Assembly (NCBI GenBank): GCA_905182995.1
Contig: CAJJDP010000092.1
Span: 1 to 64,000 of the forward strand
Source: Paramecium octaurelia
Taxonomy: Eukaryota > Ciliophora > Oligohymenophorea > Peniculida > Parameciidae
Length of the DNA: 64,000 nt
Direction of reading: 5' to 3'
Shown: one piece after another, positions 49,722 to 62,009 of the stretch
Numbering within the stretch: position 1 is the first letter of the stretch
Layout of the letters: each line of letters begins with the position of its first letter
The notes under the pieces: model-generated
Told to the model about the DNA's origin: nothing
What the model saw: only the letters and a program-made list of their open reading frames with translations
The model's database searches: none
Made by a program: the position numbers and the translations under genes

Positions 49722-52700
49722 TCATTTAAGTTTGTGTCGTTTTTTAAAATCGTCAATTTGTTCTTCAAATGTAATGTCTGACTTGGAGATATCCTTTAAG
49801 ATGGGTTCATTAATTTAAGCATTTTTGCTAAGTCTTAGTTTTTGATTTAAGTTATGAAGCACTGTAGATAAATCCTTTTGCTGTTATCGATGTTATCCAT
49901 GCCAAGTTAAGTCACTTGATATTAAGGAAGATCCAATGGATTTCATTTATCGATTCGTGCTAATTTGAACAGGCCTCAAACTACTTTGAGATGCAAATGT
50001 ATCGATAGTATTTTGATCATTATTAAATAAGTTTTTTTCGACAGCATATTGATAAAAATCAGATACTGATTTTTTTTTAGTGATAGATTTAAGATGTCGA
50101 TTAGTGATAGGAAGATATATGTTTTATTTATTATTAGCATTATTAGTATTATTGATTTCCTTATTAGTATGTTAAGAATAATCTTATCTTTCTGTATTTT
50201 CTAGTCTTAAATTTAGATTAGTAAGATATTAGTTATTTTAGAAGAATTTAGTATTTAATAAAGATTTATCTCTAAATTCTGGATCTAAAAAATTTAAATT
50301 GTTTGCTCTATCAATTGCCTTTTATCTTTCCCTCTCTTTTTACTTGAGAATAAGATCTAGTTTTGGATCTTTAGAATCATCTTTAAACATATTCTAAACT
50401 TCTACTAGTCTTCTTTAAGCCTCAAGCTATTTAAGAGTTGGGCCTTACACTTCAGCTTAATAGAGATGTCTAATTTTATTGAATTTAAGATCTCTAGGAC
50501 TGAATTCATCTCTCATGACAGTGGCTTTATATTATCTTGGAGATTTCAATGGAATCCTACCGGTGAGTGCCAGAGATTCAACTAAACTATATTATTCAGC
50601 TTCCTTTTCGGATTTAGATTACTTTCTCAAAATGTCAATGACTTTAAATCCATAAATGATTCTTTTTCTTAGTTCTCCTTATTTTGAATACTAGATGTTC
50701 CATTTGATAGGCAAAGGATGATTGATATTATATAAAGCAATTAAGTTTCCAATTAGATCGAAAATCGAAATTTATCCATCATTAGTAGAGATCAAAATAT
50801 AGCGATTGTCTAATTCTAGGAAGCTTAGAGAAATTATCTATTTTTTAGAGACTTTAAACATGTGTAGATTTTTAATGCTTGTAAAGTTCTGCGAGATGGA
50901 GATTTTCTAAGGTTCACTAAACAACAGTTATTCTCTAGCTTTTCTGAGAGGATTATAATTGATTCTCTCATGGATTGGCTCTGTAGTTGCTAAATCATCT
51001 AAATTCAAAGAGATTCTAATTATGTTGCTTTCTGAAGTTGCAAACAATAATTCTAGTTCTTTTAAATTGAATAGCATCTTGGTTACGAATTCCTATTCTG
51101 TTTCTTCAGTGATATAGTTATTTGAACCCACGTCATAGAGATCATACAGTTCTGAATCAACTTAAATGTGCTCTTTGATATTGAATTTAATAAATATTAC
51201 TTTTCCTTGTATGGTAGAGACAGCCAATAAAGGATAATTAGCTATGAAAATAATGTTGGTAATTTCTGCATCAAATTCCAGAATTCCTAGACATTTAACA
51301 AATTCATAATCTATATAGTATAGTTTAGAGCCTTAGGATAATAGAATGAGAGAATGATGAACAGATAATTCTAATTGAGAAGCCTCGAAATGAGTAATTT
51401 CTCTCAGGATTTCCCCATTCATTTTTTGAATAAGAATACAATCTTAACTTGCTGTAATAATTAGTTTGTTTAAAATGTCTAATTTTAATACATTAATGTC
51501 CGAATGGCCTTTTAATGAAGAAAGGTATTCTCCATTATGATGATAAATTTTAGCATTACCTTTAGAATCTGCCAATATGAATTTATTGAAATAATTCAGA
51601 GGTCTAAATTAAGTTATATCATCTTCAAATTCAGATAATAAACCATTCAAAATAGTTTTAATTTTGCCAGTAAAAATGTCAAGGAATATTATTTATTTTT
51701 TAGTTGCCACAATTAATTCATCTCTTTATTGATCAAATTCAACTTTAACTGCATATTTTTCAATTTCTTCATTATGTCTAATATCTAATTTTAGGATGTT
51801 AACTCTTGATCCAAGAAAACATAACATATTAATATCAGACATGTCTAGAATTTTAGTGATTTGAGTTTTCTTTCCAAAGTTAAGGGATTGAAGACAAGAA
51901 AATGTTCTAATATCCCATAATCTTAAGGATCCACTATCATCACCAGAGACCAATACAGGTAACTTACCAACCATGAGAATAGATGTTAACATGGAAGTAT
52001 GTCCTGTCATTTTACCTATCTGAGTTACATCATGGTATTTAGGATTGATGTCATATACATTTATATATGTAGAATATCCACATGTAATGAAGACTTAGTA
52101 GTAATAAGAGTAGACTAAACTATGAATACCCCCATATTCTTTTAGTGACAATGTAATTTTAATTTCTCCATTTTAGATATCCCATAAAGCCACTTACTTG
52201 TCTAAGGAGGCAGTCGCTATCATTTTCATATGAACTACTTCTACACATTCAATGAGATTTCCCTAGATACATTTATTATGAAAGATCAGACTAGCTGACT
52301 CATTCAGTAGATCCCAAAAGTATAACCTAAACGTGCTATCTGTAGTAACCCATTAATTCTGGTTTTCCAGAAACCAAATGTTTGTTTGATATTCCTATGA
52401 GGCCAAAACAGTTGAGAATATTCTATATTTTTTAAAGTCACCCTCATACATGCAAATGGAATGTGATTTTAGAGTCAAGCCAATCTTAATATATGAGATT
52501 TAAGAATACTCTCTGTTATCTATCAGACCAAGCAAAACTCAAAATGATGGTTTCTTTGTCTTCATGTTATGATATCTTGACCATTTGTTTCAACGAACCA
52601 TCCACATGATAGATATTAATCTTTGAATCCAAACTATCAAGTGTTATAATTTGTTTGTTGCAATATACCCCTGTATGAACAATGCCATTGTGATGTCTGA

Positions 52701-53213
52701 TTGAGTCATTTTACAATGAATTTGGAACTATATGAAATATCTCATTATCATTGCTTCCGATAATTTTGGCTGATTCCTAGAATTGTCAAATTTATAACTT
52801 ACCACATCTATTTCCCTGATTCTTGTTTTGTTCAAGTTGAATCTCTTTGGATCAGATATCAAACGTTATGGCACCATAGTATTTTCAGTTGTATCTACTT
52901 AACATACATAACTTGTAACATCTTACAAGCTGAGTTCATTCTATTAACTTATTGATACAACATCTTTATATAATTCAATCAATCCCATCACCAGATACAA
53001 AAGTTCACTCTATTTATGATGGATTATGGGAATCATCAATTTTATGAATTCCACCATATTTAATCGTTTTGCAGGCCATTGTCTTTCCATAACTAATAGT
53101 TCGTCTCTCTCAATCAATTCCAGAATCTGAGATTTCTTAGATAACTTGAAGTCTGTGTTTTCAAAATCCAACATACTCACAAGCACTTATTCGATTATCT
53201 AGTTTACAGACAT
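49722..53213 (-). CDS. WD-repeat protein, WDR49/WDR64 (CFAP337)-like
   Basis: About 1,150 aa. An N-terminal helical region (FENTDFKLSKKSQILELI, MERQWPAKRLNMVEFIKLM) precedes many WD40 blades, for example SVLVSGDDSGSLRLWDIRT-like units (VSGDDSGSLRLWDIRTFSC), LKGHSDINVLKLDILNKL and ASLDKQVALWDI. The segment ILSFAWSDRQQRVF is similar to the conserved AWS..Q..G motif of WDR49/64-type axonemal proteins. One intron (26 nt) follows REIDV. The tail is basic and Ser-rich and ends KKRHKLK. A ciliary role is inferred from family resemblance; a generic WD protein is the alternative. Confidence 0.62.
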
Positions 53214-53271
53214 TCAATCAAATATTTATATATATAATTATATATCAACATAATATAATATCTATAATATC

Positions 53272-54317
53272 TCAGAACTATATTTAACCATTACTAAGAT
53301 TGAATTTGCTTGGATCAAAAGGCTAACCCTTAAATGGACTGCCCTCAGCATCCCAAGCTTTCTTTAACATTTCTAATTATTATTCCTCCTCTGTTGTTGG
53401 CAACCCTTACTATTTCCTTTGTTAATCGTACATTATCTTTCTGATTGCCCCTTGAGTTTCAGAATCAAAATCCTCCAATGGTTTTGTATTCTCAACCTTC
53501 GTTGCATCTATTTCTTAATCTCCTTGAATAACAGTTTTCCAAATGTTCTCCTACCCCTTTTCCAAAGTGATGGTCAATAGATTCTCCTCTATAGACCATA
53601 CTGACTCATCACTTTTTACTTTGTCATATAATTTTCCATCTACAACCACGTTATCCTTCACCTTTACTGTTAATGTGTTCGCTGTAATATTCACCTTAAC
53701 CTAATGAATTGTTCATAACAATATATAATACATTTTTTTTGTTAGATCCTTCTGGAACTTTCATTGTTACTACCACATCATTACCAGATTAACTCCAAGA
53801 ATATTTATCTGTCTGTCCTCCATTATAAGTATTAATGTAAGGATCTATTTTTTGTTTGTGAGTAAAACTCTCATTCTTTTATTGATTTTGCTCTTATTTC
53901 ACATTCACCTCCTATTGACCTTTATTCTCACTTTGTTGAACCTACTTTTGTTGCTATTGCTGATTTTATGCCTCCTTCTTTAATTCCTCCTACTCTCTTT
54001 GTTTCTCTTGTAATTCCTTCTACTTCTTTTAATAAATATCCAACTTCTCCTTATATTCTTAGGCAGACTTCTTTTTATGTACTTTATAATGTTCATCTTA
54101 ATATTTCTTAAATATGTTTCCTAACATATTCAAGGCCACTCCAGGTGGAAATCCCATCTTATCTCCTGGATCACCTAAATTGATTTTTACATGCAATACA
54201 TTCATAATAATAATCTGTCCTTCTCAATAGAAAACTGAATAACGAGTTTAACAGCCCTTCGATTCCTCCTGTCTCCTTTGCGATTAAAAAGAAATGCTCA
54301 TCAAATCTATCCGCCAT
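53272..54317 (-). CDS. NUDC: Nuclear distribution protein NUDC
   Basis: Removing introns at 54175-54199 (25 nt) and 53701-53731 (31 nt) gives 329 aa, close to human NUDC (331). The N-terminus GGIEGLLNSLFSFLLRRTDY is the NUDC N-domain. A Gln/Glu/Lys-rich coiled-coil linker follows, then a CS (p23-like) domain: KYSWSQSGNDVVVTMKVP, VKVNITANTLTVKVKD, GKLYDKVKSDESVWSIEEN, LTITLEKGQENIWKTV. The C-terminus KIMYDQRKQQGLPTTEE and FDPSKFNLSNG matches the family end (P(M)FDFSKMKF). NUDC is an Hsp90-linked co-chaperone that stabilises dynein pathway and WD-repeat proteins. Confidence 0.95.
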
Positions 54318-54537
54318 TAAAATTTCAGAATTTATTATATTATTTAAAATTTATTATAATACTATTTCTATATGATATAATGCGATGCAATGTTCATTAA
54401 GAATTTGTATATTAAAATCAATATTATTCTAATCGCGATTAATTTAATATTTCAAATACAGCTACAATGTATCTTTCTGTCAATATTCAAAATTTAATTA
54501 GTATTAAATAAATTGTAGTTTATTTACACAATTCCTT

Positions 54538-55524
54538 ATGCTCTGCTACATAACTTTACTTGTCATTGTTGCCAATAGCAGTTTGAGCAAATAAGTTTAC
54601 TTACATCAGTTGGAAAATTCTTTCAACTAATGGAGTGAAGAGAGTATTTCAAGTAATTCCTTTTACACTCTCCCTGCAGATCACTCTTATTATAGCATTG
54701 ATGTAAGTTTAGAGCATGAGGATCAAACCTTTCTTCTTGTCCAACTTGTTACCGAATAAGATTAACTAAATTTTAACTATATAAAAATTTCAAGGTATAT
54801 AAAATAATATTCTATAAAGTTATTTAGATGGCTAATTGGAAAGACACGTAGTAGTGTACAATGAACATCATAAATAGAATATTATTTAGGTTATTTCATA
54901 AAACAACACAAAGCATAAAATAAAAGTAACTCCTTTGATGGAATTAGGAAACAATTGCTTGAATTAGTGTAATCACCATGGTCTATGTCACGTAACATAT
55001 TTAAATATTGTTAGAAATAATAATGTGAGTGTTTTTAAGGATACTTCGGAAATGATTGCCATTCACAAGTTATTAAATTTTCTGATTCTTCAAATTTGAA
55101 TTTAAATGTTCCAGAAAAGATGCAATACTATGTTATGGAGCTAAAAGAACAAAAAAAATAAGTTGAGATATCCTTCTTAGTAAGATATGTTATTATTTTT
55201 AAGCTTGAAATTTATGAGGATCTAAAGGTAACATTTTTCAATGACATCAAACTATAGTCTGAGACCTTAGTTAAGGGAGATAAAAAGGTTATGCGCCTTG
55301 TAGCGGAGCTAAATTTTTCACAGATTACAAAAAATTTAGCTATTTTCTCAGCAGAAAAAACTATTAATAAAAAATAACATATTCTAACAAGCCTATCTAC
55401 TAAGAAGGATGAAGAGAGTTTCAAATTTATGACCAAAATGAATCTAGGAGTATTTGCAGGTTCGATCTTAGTGTTAGTTGTGGTGATAAAGGGCCCAGTA
55501 ATTATAAGATGTTGTTGCTCATGA
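54538..55524 (+). CDS. Type I membrane protein with EGF-like domain
   Basis: Removing introns at 54795-54819 (25 nt, AAG acceptor) and 54992-55014 (23 nt, TAG) gives 312 aa. A signal peptide (MLCYITLLVIVANSSLS) is followed by an extracellular region. The EGF-like module NCLNQCNHHGLCHKQ plus QCECFQGYFGNDC has the C-x-HG-x-C and C-x-C...G-x-C spacing and appears only when the second intron is removed. Near the end is a membrane helix (LGVFAGSILVLVVVI) and a short Cys-rich cytoplasmic tail (RCCCS). A further optional 24-nt segment beginning at 55180 could also be an AAG intron. The ligand is unknown. Confidence 0.78.
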
Positions 55525-56134
55525 GAATTTTATATTTAAGAACATAAAATATTTATTAGAATGATTAGATTTCTTTGTTCAATCCAATATTTGAAAATAA
55601 GTCTTACATAGAAGATATATTATCCAAATTATTTAAAAAATTTCTAAAAAAAGTTTAATTTAATTATATAAAAAATTATATTATTAATTTATCAATTAAT
55701 TATAAATATAATTTACATGTTTTATATTATGATATTATTTTACTGCATCATTTATTACACTATGTAATATATAATATATTTGTGTTACTTTTTGCATGAA
55801 TATGAATTTAAGATTCAAACTCTATGGATTATTGGGTTCAGCATAGCACTTCAAATTAGATTTAAAATTAAATTTGGAACTAGTGCGACTTCAATACCAG
55901 TGTATGTATCAGCGTTTTTATCCATAAATATTTCATTAAATCACTAGGCACTCCAGAGAATGTTCAAATAACTTAAGAAGATTAAAATCTCTGCTAGAAT
56001 TATGTATTTTTTTTTGAGTTTTTATCTGTTACTTTGAATATTGATTAAGATTTAATAATTGTATATTTATAAGAAGAATCTTAATAATGTTTTGCATATG
56101 TTTGATATAAATGATTATCAGGGAGACTCATACC
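55525..56134. other. Intergenic region between convergent genes
   Basis: About 610 bp, strongly AT-rich, no gene supported on either strand. It holds the 3' ends of the EGF-type and coiled-coil genes. Confidence 0.45.
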
Positions 56135-57565
56135 TCAGGTAGAAGTTTAGGATACCATGACTAGATTTGCCATTCCAGCAGTAATTAAATTCATAGATAG
56201 TTTGGCTTTTTCCTTTTTGACTGTTTTTAATTGAACGGTAACTTTTTCGAGTTCATCATTTTTATTTTGCAAAGCTGTTTACAATTCATTTATGATATTT
56301 TCATATTCTTCATATTTATTATTGATTATGCTATGTTGATTTTAAGAAAGAGTGTCACATTCTTAATTTTTTCTTTATAAAGCTAATTATAGTTCATTGA
56401 TTTCTTGTTGCTTTTACTTAAGTCCAGATTCATAATCTCTGATACCCAATTGGCATGCTTGTAATTATATTAGCTATTGTTAGAGCATGGTGTTCTTGAT
56501 TTTCAATGCTTCTACTTAGGTTTCTTTTTCTGTAATGGTCATGGATTTGCTATCCAATTCCAAGAGTAATTGTTTATATTCATATTAATCTTTAACATTA
56601 ATCTATGTAGAATGTAATTATACTTTGGAAGGAGATTGTTAATTGAGGACTTTCGATCTCTCATTGGTTTGTTCTAATAATCTGAGTTTATTCTGTAAAT
56701 CTCTGATTAAGGTTTATGATGAAGATTCATTTTTCAAAAATTGATTTACTTTAGATTCTAATTCTTGGATATTTTATTTTTGGGCAATAATTTTTGAGTT
56801 ATAGGCTTCATTTTCTTTAAGTTATTGTTAGAGTATGGAATTGATTTGGTCTTGTTATTCTTTGATTGTGAGTTCGAATGATTGATTGATGTTTTTGATT
56901 TATTCCAGGTTTGAGATGGTTTAGTTGAGTTCATCTTGTTTGTATTCAAGTTGTTTTTCTAAGATTTCGATATCATTTTGGAATTTGGAATTAATTTACG
57001 ATTATTGAAGATACTGTTTTACTTAATTTTTCCATTATGTAATTTCTTCATTTAATTCAATGTTTTAAGTCAAAAGTAATTTATTTTATTCCATAAGATT
57101 AGTGTTTTCTTGAGAGAGGACAACCACTTTTTATTCCAACCTCGTTAATTTCTCACCATATTGTTCAACCACAGTGTCTTGTTCTTTCATCAGAGTTTCG
57201 ATGAGTGCTTCATAATTTTTTTGGGGAGGCACAGTTTTACTCCATTATTAACTGTTTGAGACACTCGAGCTTGCGATGCTTTTAGAAGAACGGAAAGGTT
57301 CAACGCAACTTGCGAAGACACTTGATTACAATTGAACAGTTTTTGGAGCAGCGTTTTTGAATTCCAAGACAACGCTAGATTGAGGTTGAATGTAGGTTGT
57401 TTTGTGATGTCTGAAAGGACTCTCTTAAGTTTTAATTTCGCGTAACGAATCAAGTTTAGCTATCAGGGATGAGGCATCTCTGAGTTCATAGTTTATATAA
57501 TACTTATTAAACGAAGTTGACTCCTCCACTCTGGATTTAAATATGGAGGGTCTAATTGTGGTCAT
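56135..57565 (-). CDS. Coiled-coil protein, 476 aa
   Basis: One uninterrupted frame of 477 codons. Start MTTIRPSIFKSRVEESTSFN. The first 110 aa are Ser-rich and basic (CVEPFRSSKSIASSSVSNS). From about residue 125 to the end it is long coiled coil (YEALIETLMKEQDTVVEQYG, IEILEKQLEYKQDELNQ, ELQTALQNKNDELEKVTVQL). The end is GMANLVMVSQTST. No family was recognised; it could be cytoskeletal or basal-body linked. The frame stays open upstream of the ATG for about 45 codons, so a more 5' start is possible. Confidence 0.75.
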
Positions 57566-57954
57566 GGATTTGTGGGCTTATCTCAATGGAACCAAAGGGA
57601 TCGATTATAATGCCTATTTTTGTATCTAAGTGTTGGGTGGCTGCTACGACTTTAAAGTAGGTTCTAATATAGATGGGATGAATTACAGATGATTTAAGAT
57701 TGATAAGAGATTTCAACAGGTTTGCTAACATTTGTTTACATATTTTTATTTATCAGTTGATTTTCTACAATAATAGCAATAAATTTATATAAGCGCGAAT
57801 AGAATTACAGCCCGATTAAATATGCAGAATATATTATGGAAATAATATCTACTTGAATTCAATAACATAACATGCTTTGAAAATAAGTTCTGGTCTTTTC
57901 TGGTCAGTGGCACTTCAATTAAATTTCTTCTAATTAATTAATTAACCAAATAAT
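57566..57954. other. Intergenic or unresolved: competing open frames
   Basis: Up to about 57735 three frames look open: a minus frame MLANLLKSLINLKSSVIHPI, the upstream extension of the coiled-coil protein in another minus frame, and a short plus frame MDLWAYLNGTKGIDYNAYF. Only one can be real and I cannot choose. The remainder up to the TFIIB-like gene shows nothing. Confidence 0.35.
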
Positions 57955-58704
57955 ATGAATTCCAAAATTAGCTAAAGACCACCTCCTCCCAAATTCGATT
58001 GGAATTTAGTAGTCCAGAAATAAATCGAAGAAACAAAACAGATGCCAGAATTGCAGAAATCCGACAAAAGAAGACTCAAACAAGTCAACCTTTTAATCGA
58101 GGAAATGCTCAAAAAGCTTTCACAAGCTAATTTTTAATTCTTAAGTGATTTAAACCAAGACGTGATCAAGGTCAACTGCTTAGAGATGTTGAATAGTGAA
58201 TTGATAGAGAAAGTAAAATCCAAAAAATATTAATCAATAGCATGTGCATTGATTATATAATCTTTAAGAATTCTGCTCATTCCATTAAGAGTCAACGAAG
58301 TTATTTAAATTATCGATGTGAATGAGAAACAAGTACGCAAGATATTGATTCAACTAAACCAATTCAAACCATTTAACGAAGACGCCTTTACCCTAGCCTT
58401 CATGACTAGAATTTGTAGATGCATAGGATTTAATCAGAAGTTTCAAACACTATGCAAATTCTTCTTTTCCAATTTAAAGAATTTGAATCTAATTTAAGGA
58501 GAACACGAGCATGTAGTCGCCTCAGTCCTAATTAAATTAACAGGAGATTTTGTATTCAAAGAAAAAGGAGGTATAAATTTAAATGCGATATCTGAAATGG
58601 CTGGATGTTGTCAAGTCTCATTGAAAAATGTTCTATAAAAATTATCACCCTATAACTAAACAATGTAAGATTCAGCCTTTGAATTTTATTAAAGAACTAA
58701 ATGA
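57955..58704 (+). CDS. TFIIB/BRF-like cyclin-fold protein
   Basis: A 249-aa intronless frame. Helical repeats resemble TFIIB-type cyclin folds: KYQSIACALIIQSLRILLIP, RVNEVIQIIDVNEKQVRKIL, then a second set, EHVVASVLIKLTGDFVF and NLNAISEMAGCCQVSLKNVL (compare the A-x-x-hydrophobic helix, then the I-x-x-hydrophobic helix with V-S/x-E-x-hydrophobic in TFIIB). No N-terminal zinc ribbon is present; instead there is a Pro-rich start (SQRPPPPKFDWNL). It could be a divergent general transcription factor or a cyclin relative. Confidence 0.55.
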
Positions 58705-58772
58705 AAAGAAAAAACCTTCTATCTAAATTTTATCATTAATAATAACAGGAATTATTATTGCAAATTAATAAT

Positions 58773-59444
58773 TCATTAATACATAATTTCTTTATCCAAG
58801 ATGATGTCATCTAATTTGATACTTTCACTCAATGGATCATTATCCTAAACAATCAAAGTGTCTCCTACTCTCAGTTTTTTCTATTCTCTTCATTTATAAT
58901 GATACAACTATCTTAGTAATTACTTATCACCCTGGAGAACAGCCATCGATAGGTGGTACAGTAAGTTTGATTATCCAATACTAACACTTCCTCTAGGATG
59001 ATATCTAAGTTGTCCTTACTCTCCAAATATTAGGTGTGCAACAAGCACATCCATGGATCATAATTTCTGTTCTTCCACGACTTCTGTCTTTATCCATACA
59101 GTCTATCGAAAATGAGCAAGCCATGTCAACTGGAGGATTATGCATAGTATTTTAGTATGTTTTTATTGTGAAGGTATTAGCAGGTGCAGGTTCTTAGTTC
59201 TTTAAACATTAGGCATCGGGATCATTCCTATATTGGTTTTGATTCCATAGAATAAATACTTTTTCAGCTCCAGAATAACCAAAAGTACTAATTGATAAAT
59301 GGCCACTGTCTCCGAAGAATCTCCCAATGCTTATAAAGTAATAGAATGTGATTGGAGTTCTTGTTGGAAATCTTAACAACAGGTTTGTCCACAACTTGCA
59401 GCTTAAGTTGTGACAACAAGTAAAAGAGCAAGAAAACATTTCAT
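58773..59444 (-). CDS. Secreted Cys-rich protein, paralogue of next gene (frame disrupted)
   Basis: Signal peptide MKCFLALLLVVTTQA, then ASCGQTCCQD and, in register with its neighbour, FYYFISIGRFFGDSGHLSIS, TFGYSG, NDPDAQCLKN, MHNPPVDMACSF and EIMIHGCACC. Compared with the paralogue at 59486-60104 the frame slips by one base after QTCC, at the A/T run 59368-59370, and again in the 6-T run 58875-58880. It is either a decaying duplicate or carries base errors. Small introns near 59250 and 58930 are likely. The domain is faintly PLAT-like; function unknown. Confidence 0.6.
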
Positions 59445-59485
59445 AAATAATTGATAAATAATTGTCCAATGATATAACAATTGCT

Positions 59486-60104
59486 TCATTCTTCTTGAGC
59501 AAATTAAGAGTAACCTTCCAAGAATTCAACATCCTCACCCAATGGATCTCTCTCCTCAATAATTATAGTGTCTCCGACTCTTAATTTCTTTCTATTGGCT
59601 TCGTTTATGATGACGCATCTACAATGATGTAATCAAATATTCATTTACCCTGCAGAACATCCATCAACAGGTGGTTCGGTCCAATCTCCATTAGTGCAGC
59701 ATTAACATCCATGGATGAAGATTTCGCTTCTGCCACACATTGTTTTTTCATCTACTGCCTCGATCCAGAAAGAACAAGGTCTGTCAACAGGGGGATTATG
59801 CATTGTGTTTTTGCATAATGTGATTTTATAAGTAGTGGCTGGAGCAGGACCTTTGTTCTTGATGCACATTGATGCTGGATCATTTCTATACTACATTTTA
59901 TCGAATGACTTTAGATACTTGACCAGAACCAGAATATCCAAATGTTTTAATTGCAGAGTCTCCGCTGCCTCCAACAAATCTACCTGTGTTAATATAATAG
60001 TGATATGTCATTGCTGCTCTGGTCTTCAAATCTTAGCAGCATGTTTATCCACAAGATCCAGCCAAAGTAGCTGCAACGAAACAAAGAATGATATAATATT
60101 TCAT
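59486..60104 (-). CDS. Secreted Cys-rich protein
   Basis: Removing a 28-nt intron after SGSGQ and a 30-nt intron after GCSAG gives an exact 186-aa frame. Signal peptide MKYYIILCFVAATLA, then GSCGQTCCQDLKTRAA, YHYYINTGRFVGGSGDSA, NDPASMCIKNKGP, MHNPPVDRPCSFWIEAVD, EIFIHGCQCC and KKLRVGDTIIIEERDPLGED. Paired Cys suggest an extracellular, disulphide-bonded protein. The Y-x-I-x-TG-x-x-GG-SGD segment is faintly like a PLAT/LH2 strand. It is a tandem paralogue of the gene 41 bp downstream. Confidence 0.68.
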
Positions 60105-60182
60105 TTATTTATTAATTGACCCAAAAAACATTATAATTATATCTAATAAATGCAGAAAATTGTTAATATAATATTCTACATT

Positions 60183-61478
60183 TCAAGTCCTAGTTAATTA
60201 GAGTTTCATGATTTAGGATTCAAGTTCAAGTCTAAGTGAATTAAGACCGGATAGGCTTTTGTGTGATTAAGGTCCTACAGACTTTATGACTGGTTCTATA
60301 GTACAATCCTCTCCAACGGTATTACACTAATAAACTGAAAAGTCATCCTCATCTTCAGAAGTCTCCTTGCCATTCTAAGTTTTCTTAAATCTACTTGCCT
60401 AAATTTATTATTGTTACGGATGAGATTCTTGAAATTGTATATGGAATAAAGGATATTAGAGATCTTTTTCGTTGCATCCCTTGGCTTAAATAATCTTACG
60501 AAATAATGATTTGAACTTCTCATATTCTTAAGGATAGTCATTGGCATTGCTAATCTTAATTAGGTTTAAGAAGTGGATGAATTCAATTGGAGCGGATTTA
60601 AATGCAATTTCAGGTATCATTGATAATTTAATGTTCTCCAATTTTTTGAGTTTCAGCCCTTTATTATCGGCTTTTACCTTGAAGATACTTGAATTTGTTG
60701 CATACACTAACAATATATAAGCTAGGGACTCTAGGTCATCCTTAGGTGTGGGAACTAATAGTCGTATTGACGCTCTTACATTGATTCAAATGCTAATTAA
60801 TACTTGAGTATTTATTGAGGAATAGTTTGCTTGAAGTGGAATTGTGATTTTCCAAACAGCAAATTGATCCTTGTTGTAACTTGAATTTACTAGCAAATTT
60901 GAAATCGCAAAGTAAGATTTCATTACCACTGGTTGAAAGCAATAACTTTTTCGGTCGAATATTCCTATGAACTATTTAATTTTTGTGGATGACTTCTAAA
61001 CAAGTTAACTATAATATTCATATACAATAATACAGCTTAAATGGCTATGAGACACAATAGAGGTAAAGGAAGGCGTTTAGACAGATAATTGTACACTAGC
61101 TTTATCGAAGGACCATGTCGTTATAGGATTTGATAATGATATTTGTAACCATTTATAACCTGATCTCCGTGTTTGACCAGTTTGGAAGCACAGTTGGCTA
61201 TAAATATTGCATAGGGTCATACTGTCCTTTAATCTTAATAAAAATTGCAGTTCTGGAATTATCTCGTTTTGTTAGGATTATCTTAGAATGTCATATACAT
61301 TTACTTTCTCATCTTTATTAGGTAAAACTTATCTTTAAAATCTGTCTAATTGGAATCATTAACCTCCTCTTTATTAATGGCTACCTATCTCTTAAATTCT
61401 ACATCTATTACCTAAATATATGTTATATTATTTTCCTCTGTAAATGTTTTTGATAATGCTATATTTATGTTCAATCAT
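60183..61478 (-). CDS. CK1-family pseudokinase
   Basis: Casein-kinase-1 layout: a start with MIEHKYSIIKNIYRGKQY (no glycine loop), EFKRQVAINKEE where VAIK is expected, ELQFLLRLKD, HGPSIKLVYNYL (compare LGPSL..L), IVHRNIRPKKLLL for the catalytic loop, CDFKFASKF for DFG, PTPKDDLESLAYILL (RDDLESL), and APIEFIHFLNLIK (P.EF..Y). Introns of 25 nt precede CASKLV and LTCLEV. The ATP Lys, the HRD Asp and the DFG Gly are all replaced, so catalysis is unlikely. Two joints (near 61395 and 60795) are unresolved, so the exact protein is provisional. Confidence 0.7.
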
Positions 61479-62009
61479 AATTGGTTTTTTTGTTTCCAAA
61501 GTGCTTTTGGTTTAAGATGAATTAAGCATTTAAATAAAATTAAATATTCTGAATTTAATTTTCTAAGTAATTACTATCTCTCTAGTCAAAATAGAGTAGA
61601 ATTCTAAATTTCATCAAACCAACGCTTTACTAATTCATGTCAATAAGGCTAAATTTAATTGTTTATACTTTTACAAAAACTAAAACTTAAGAGTCTCGCA
61701 GAAATGTTAATATTTGGAAGGTTCAAAATGATACTAATTATGTCTTATCTTTCCAAAAAATGATTAAATAGTTTTATATCATAATAAAGAAGGAAGGTAA
61801 AAGTATGATCAATAATATTAAATGATATTGGATAAGATGCAATTTAATATTAGATATAAAAGATCATCGATAATTATTGACAAAATCAAAACTGATTTGA
61901 ATCACTAAATGAAGGAACCAAAGAAGATAAGTAATAAATAATGATAATCATCATTGATTATTCTTTTTTTAATTATTTTATAAACAACCCAGAATATTAT
62001 TTGAAATCT
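61479..62009. other. Divergent intergenic region
   Basis: About 530 bp between the pseudokinase start (minus) and the LC8-like gene start (plus). AT-rich, nothing recognised. Confidence 0.45.
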
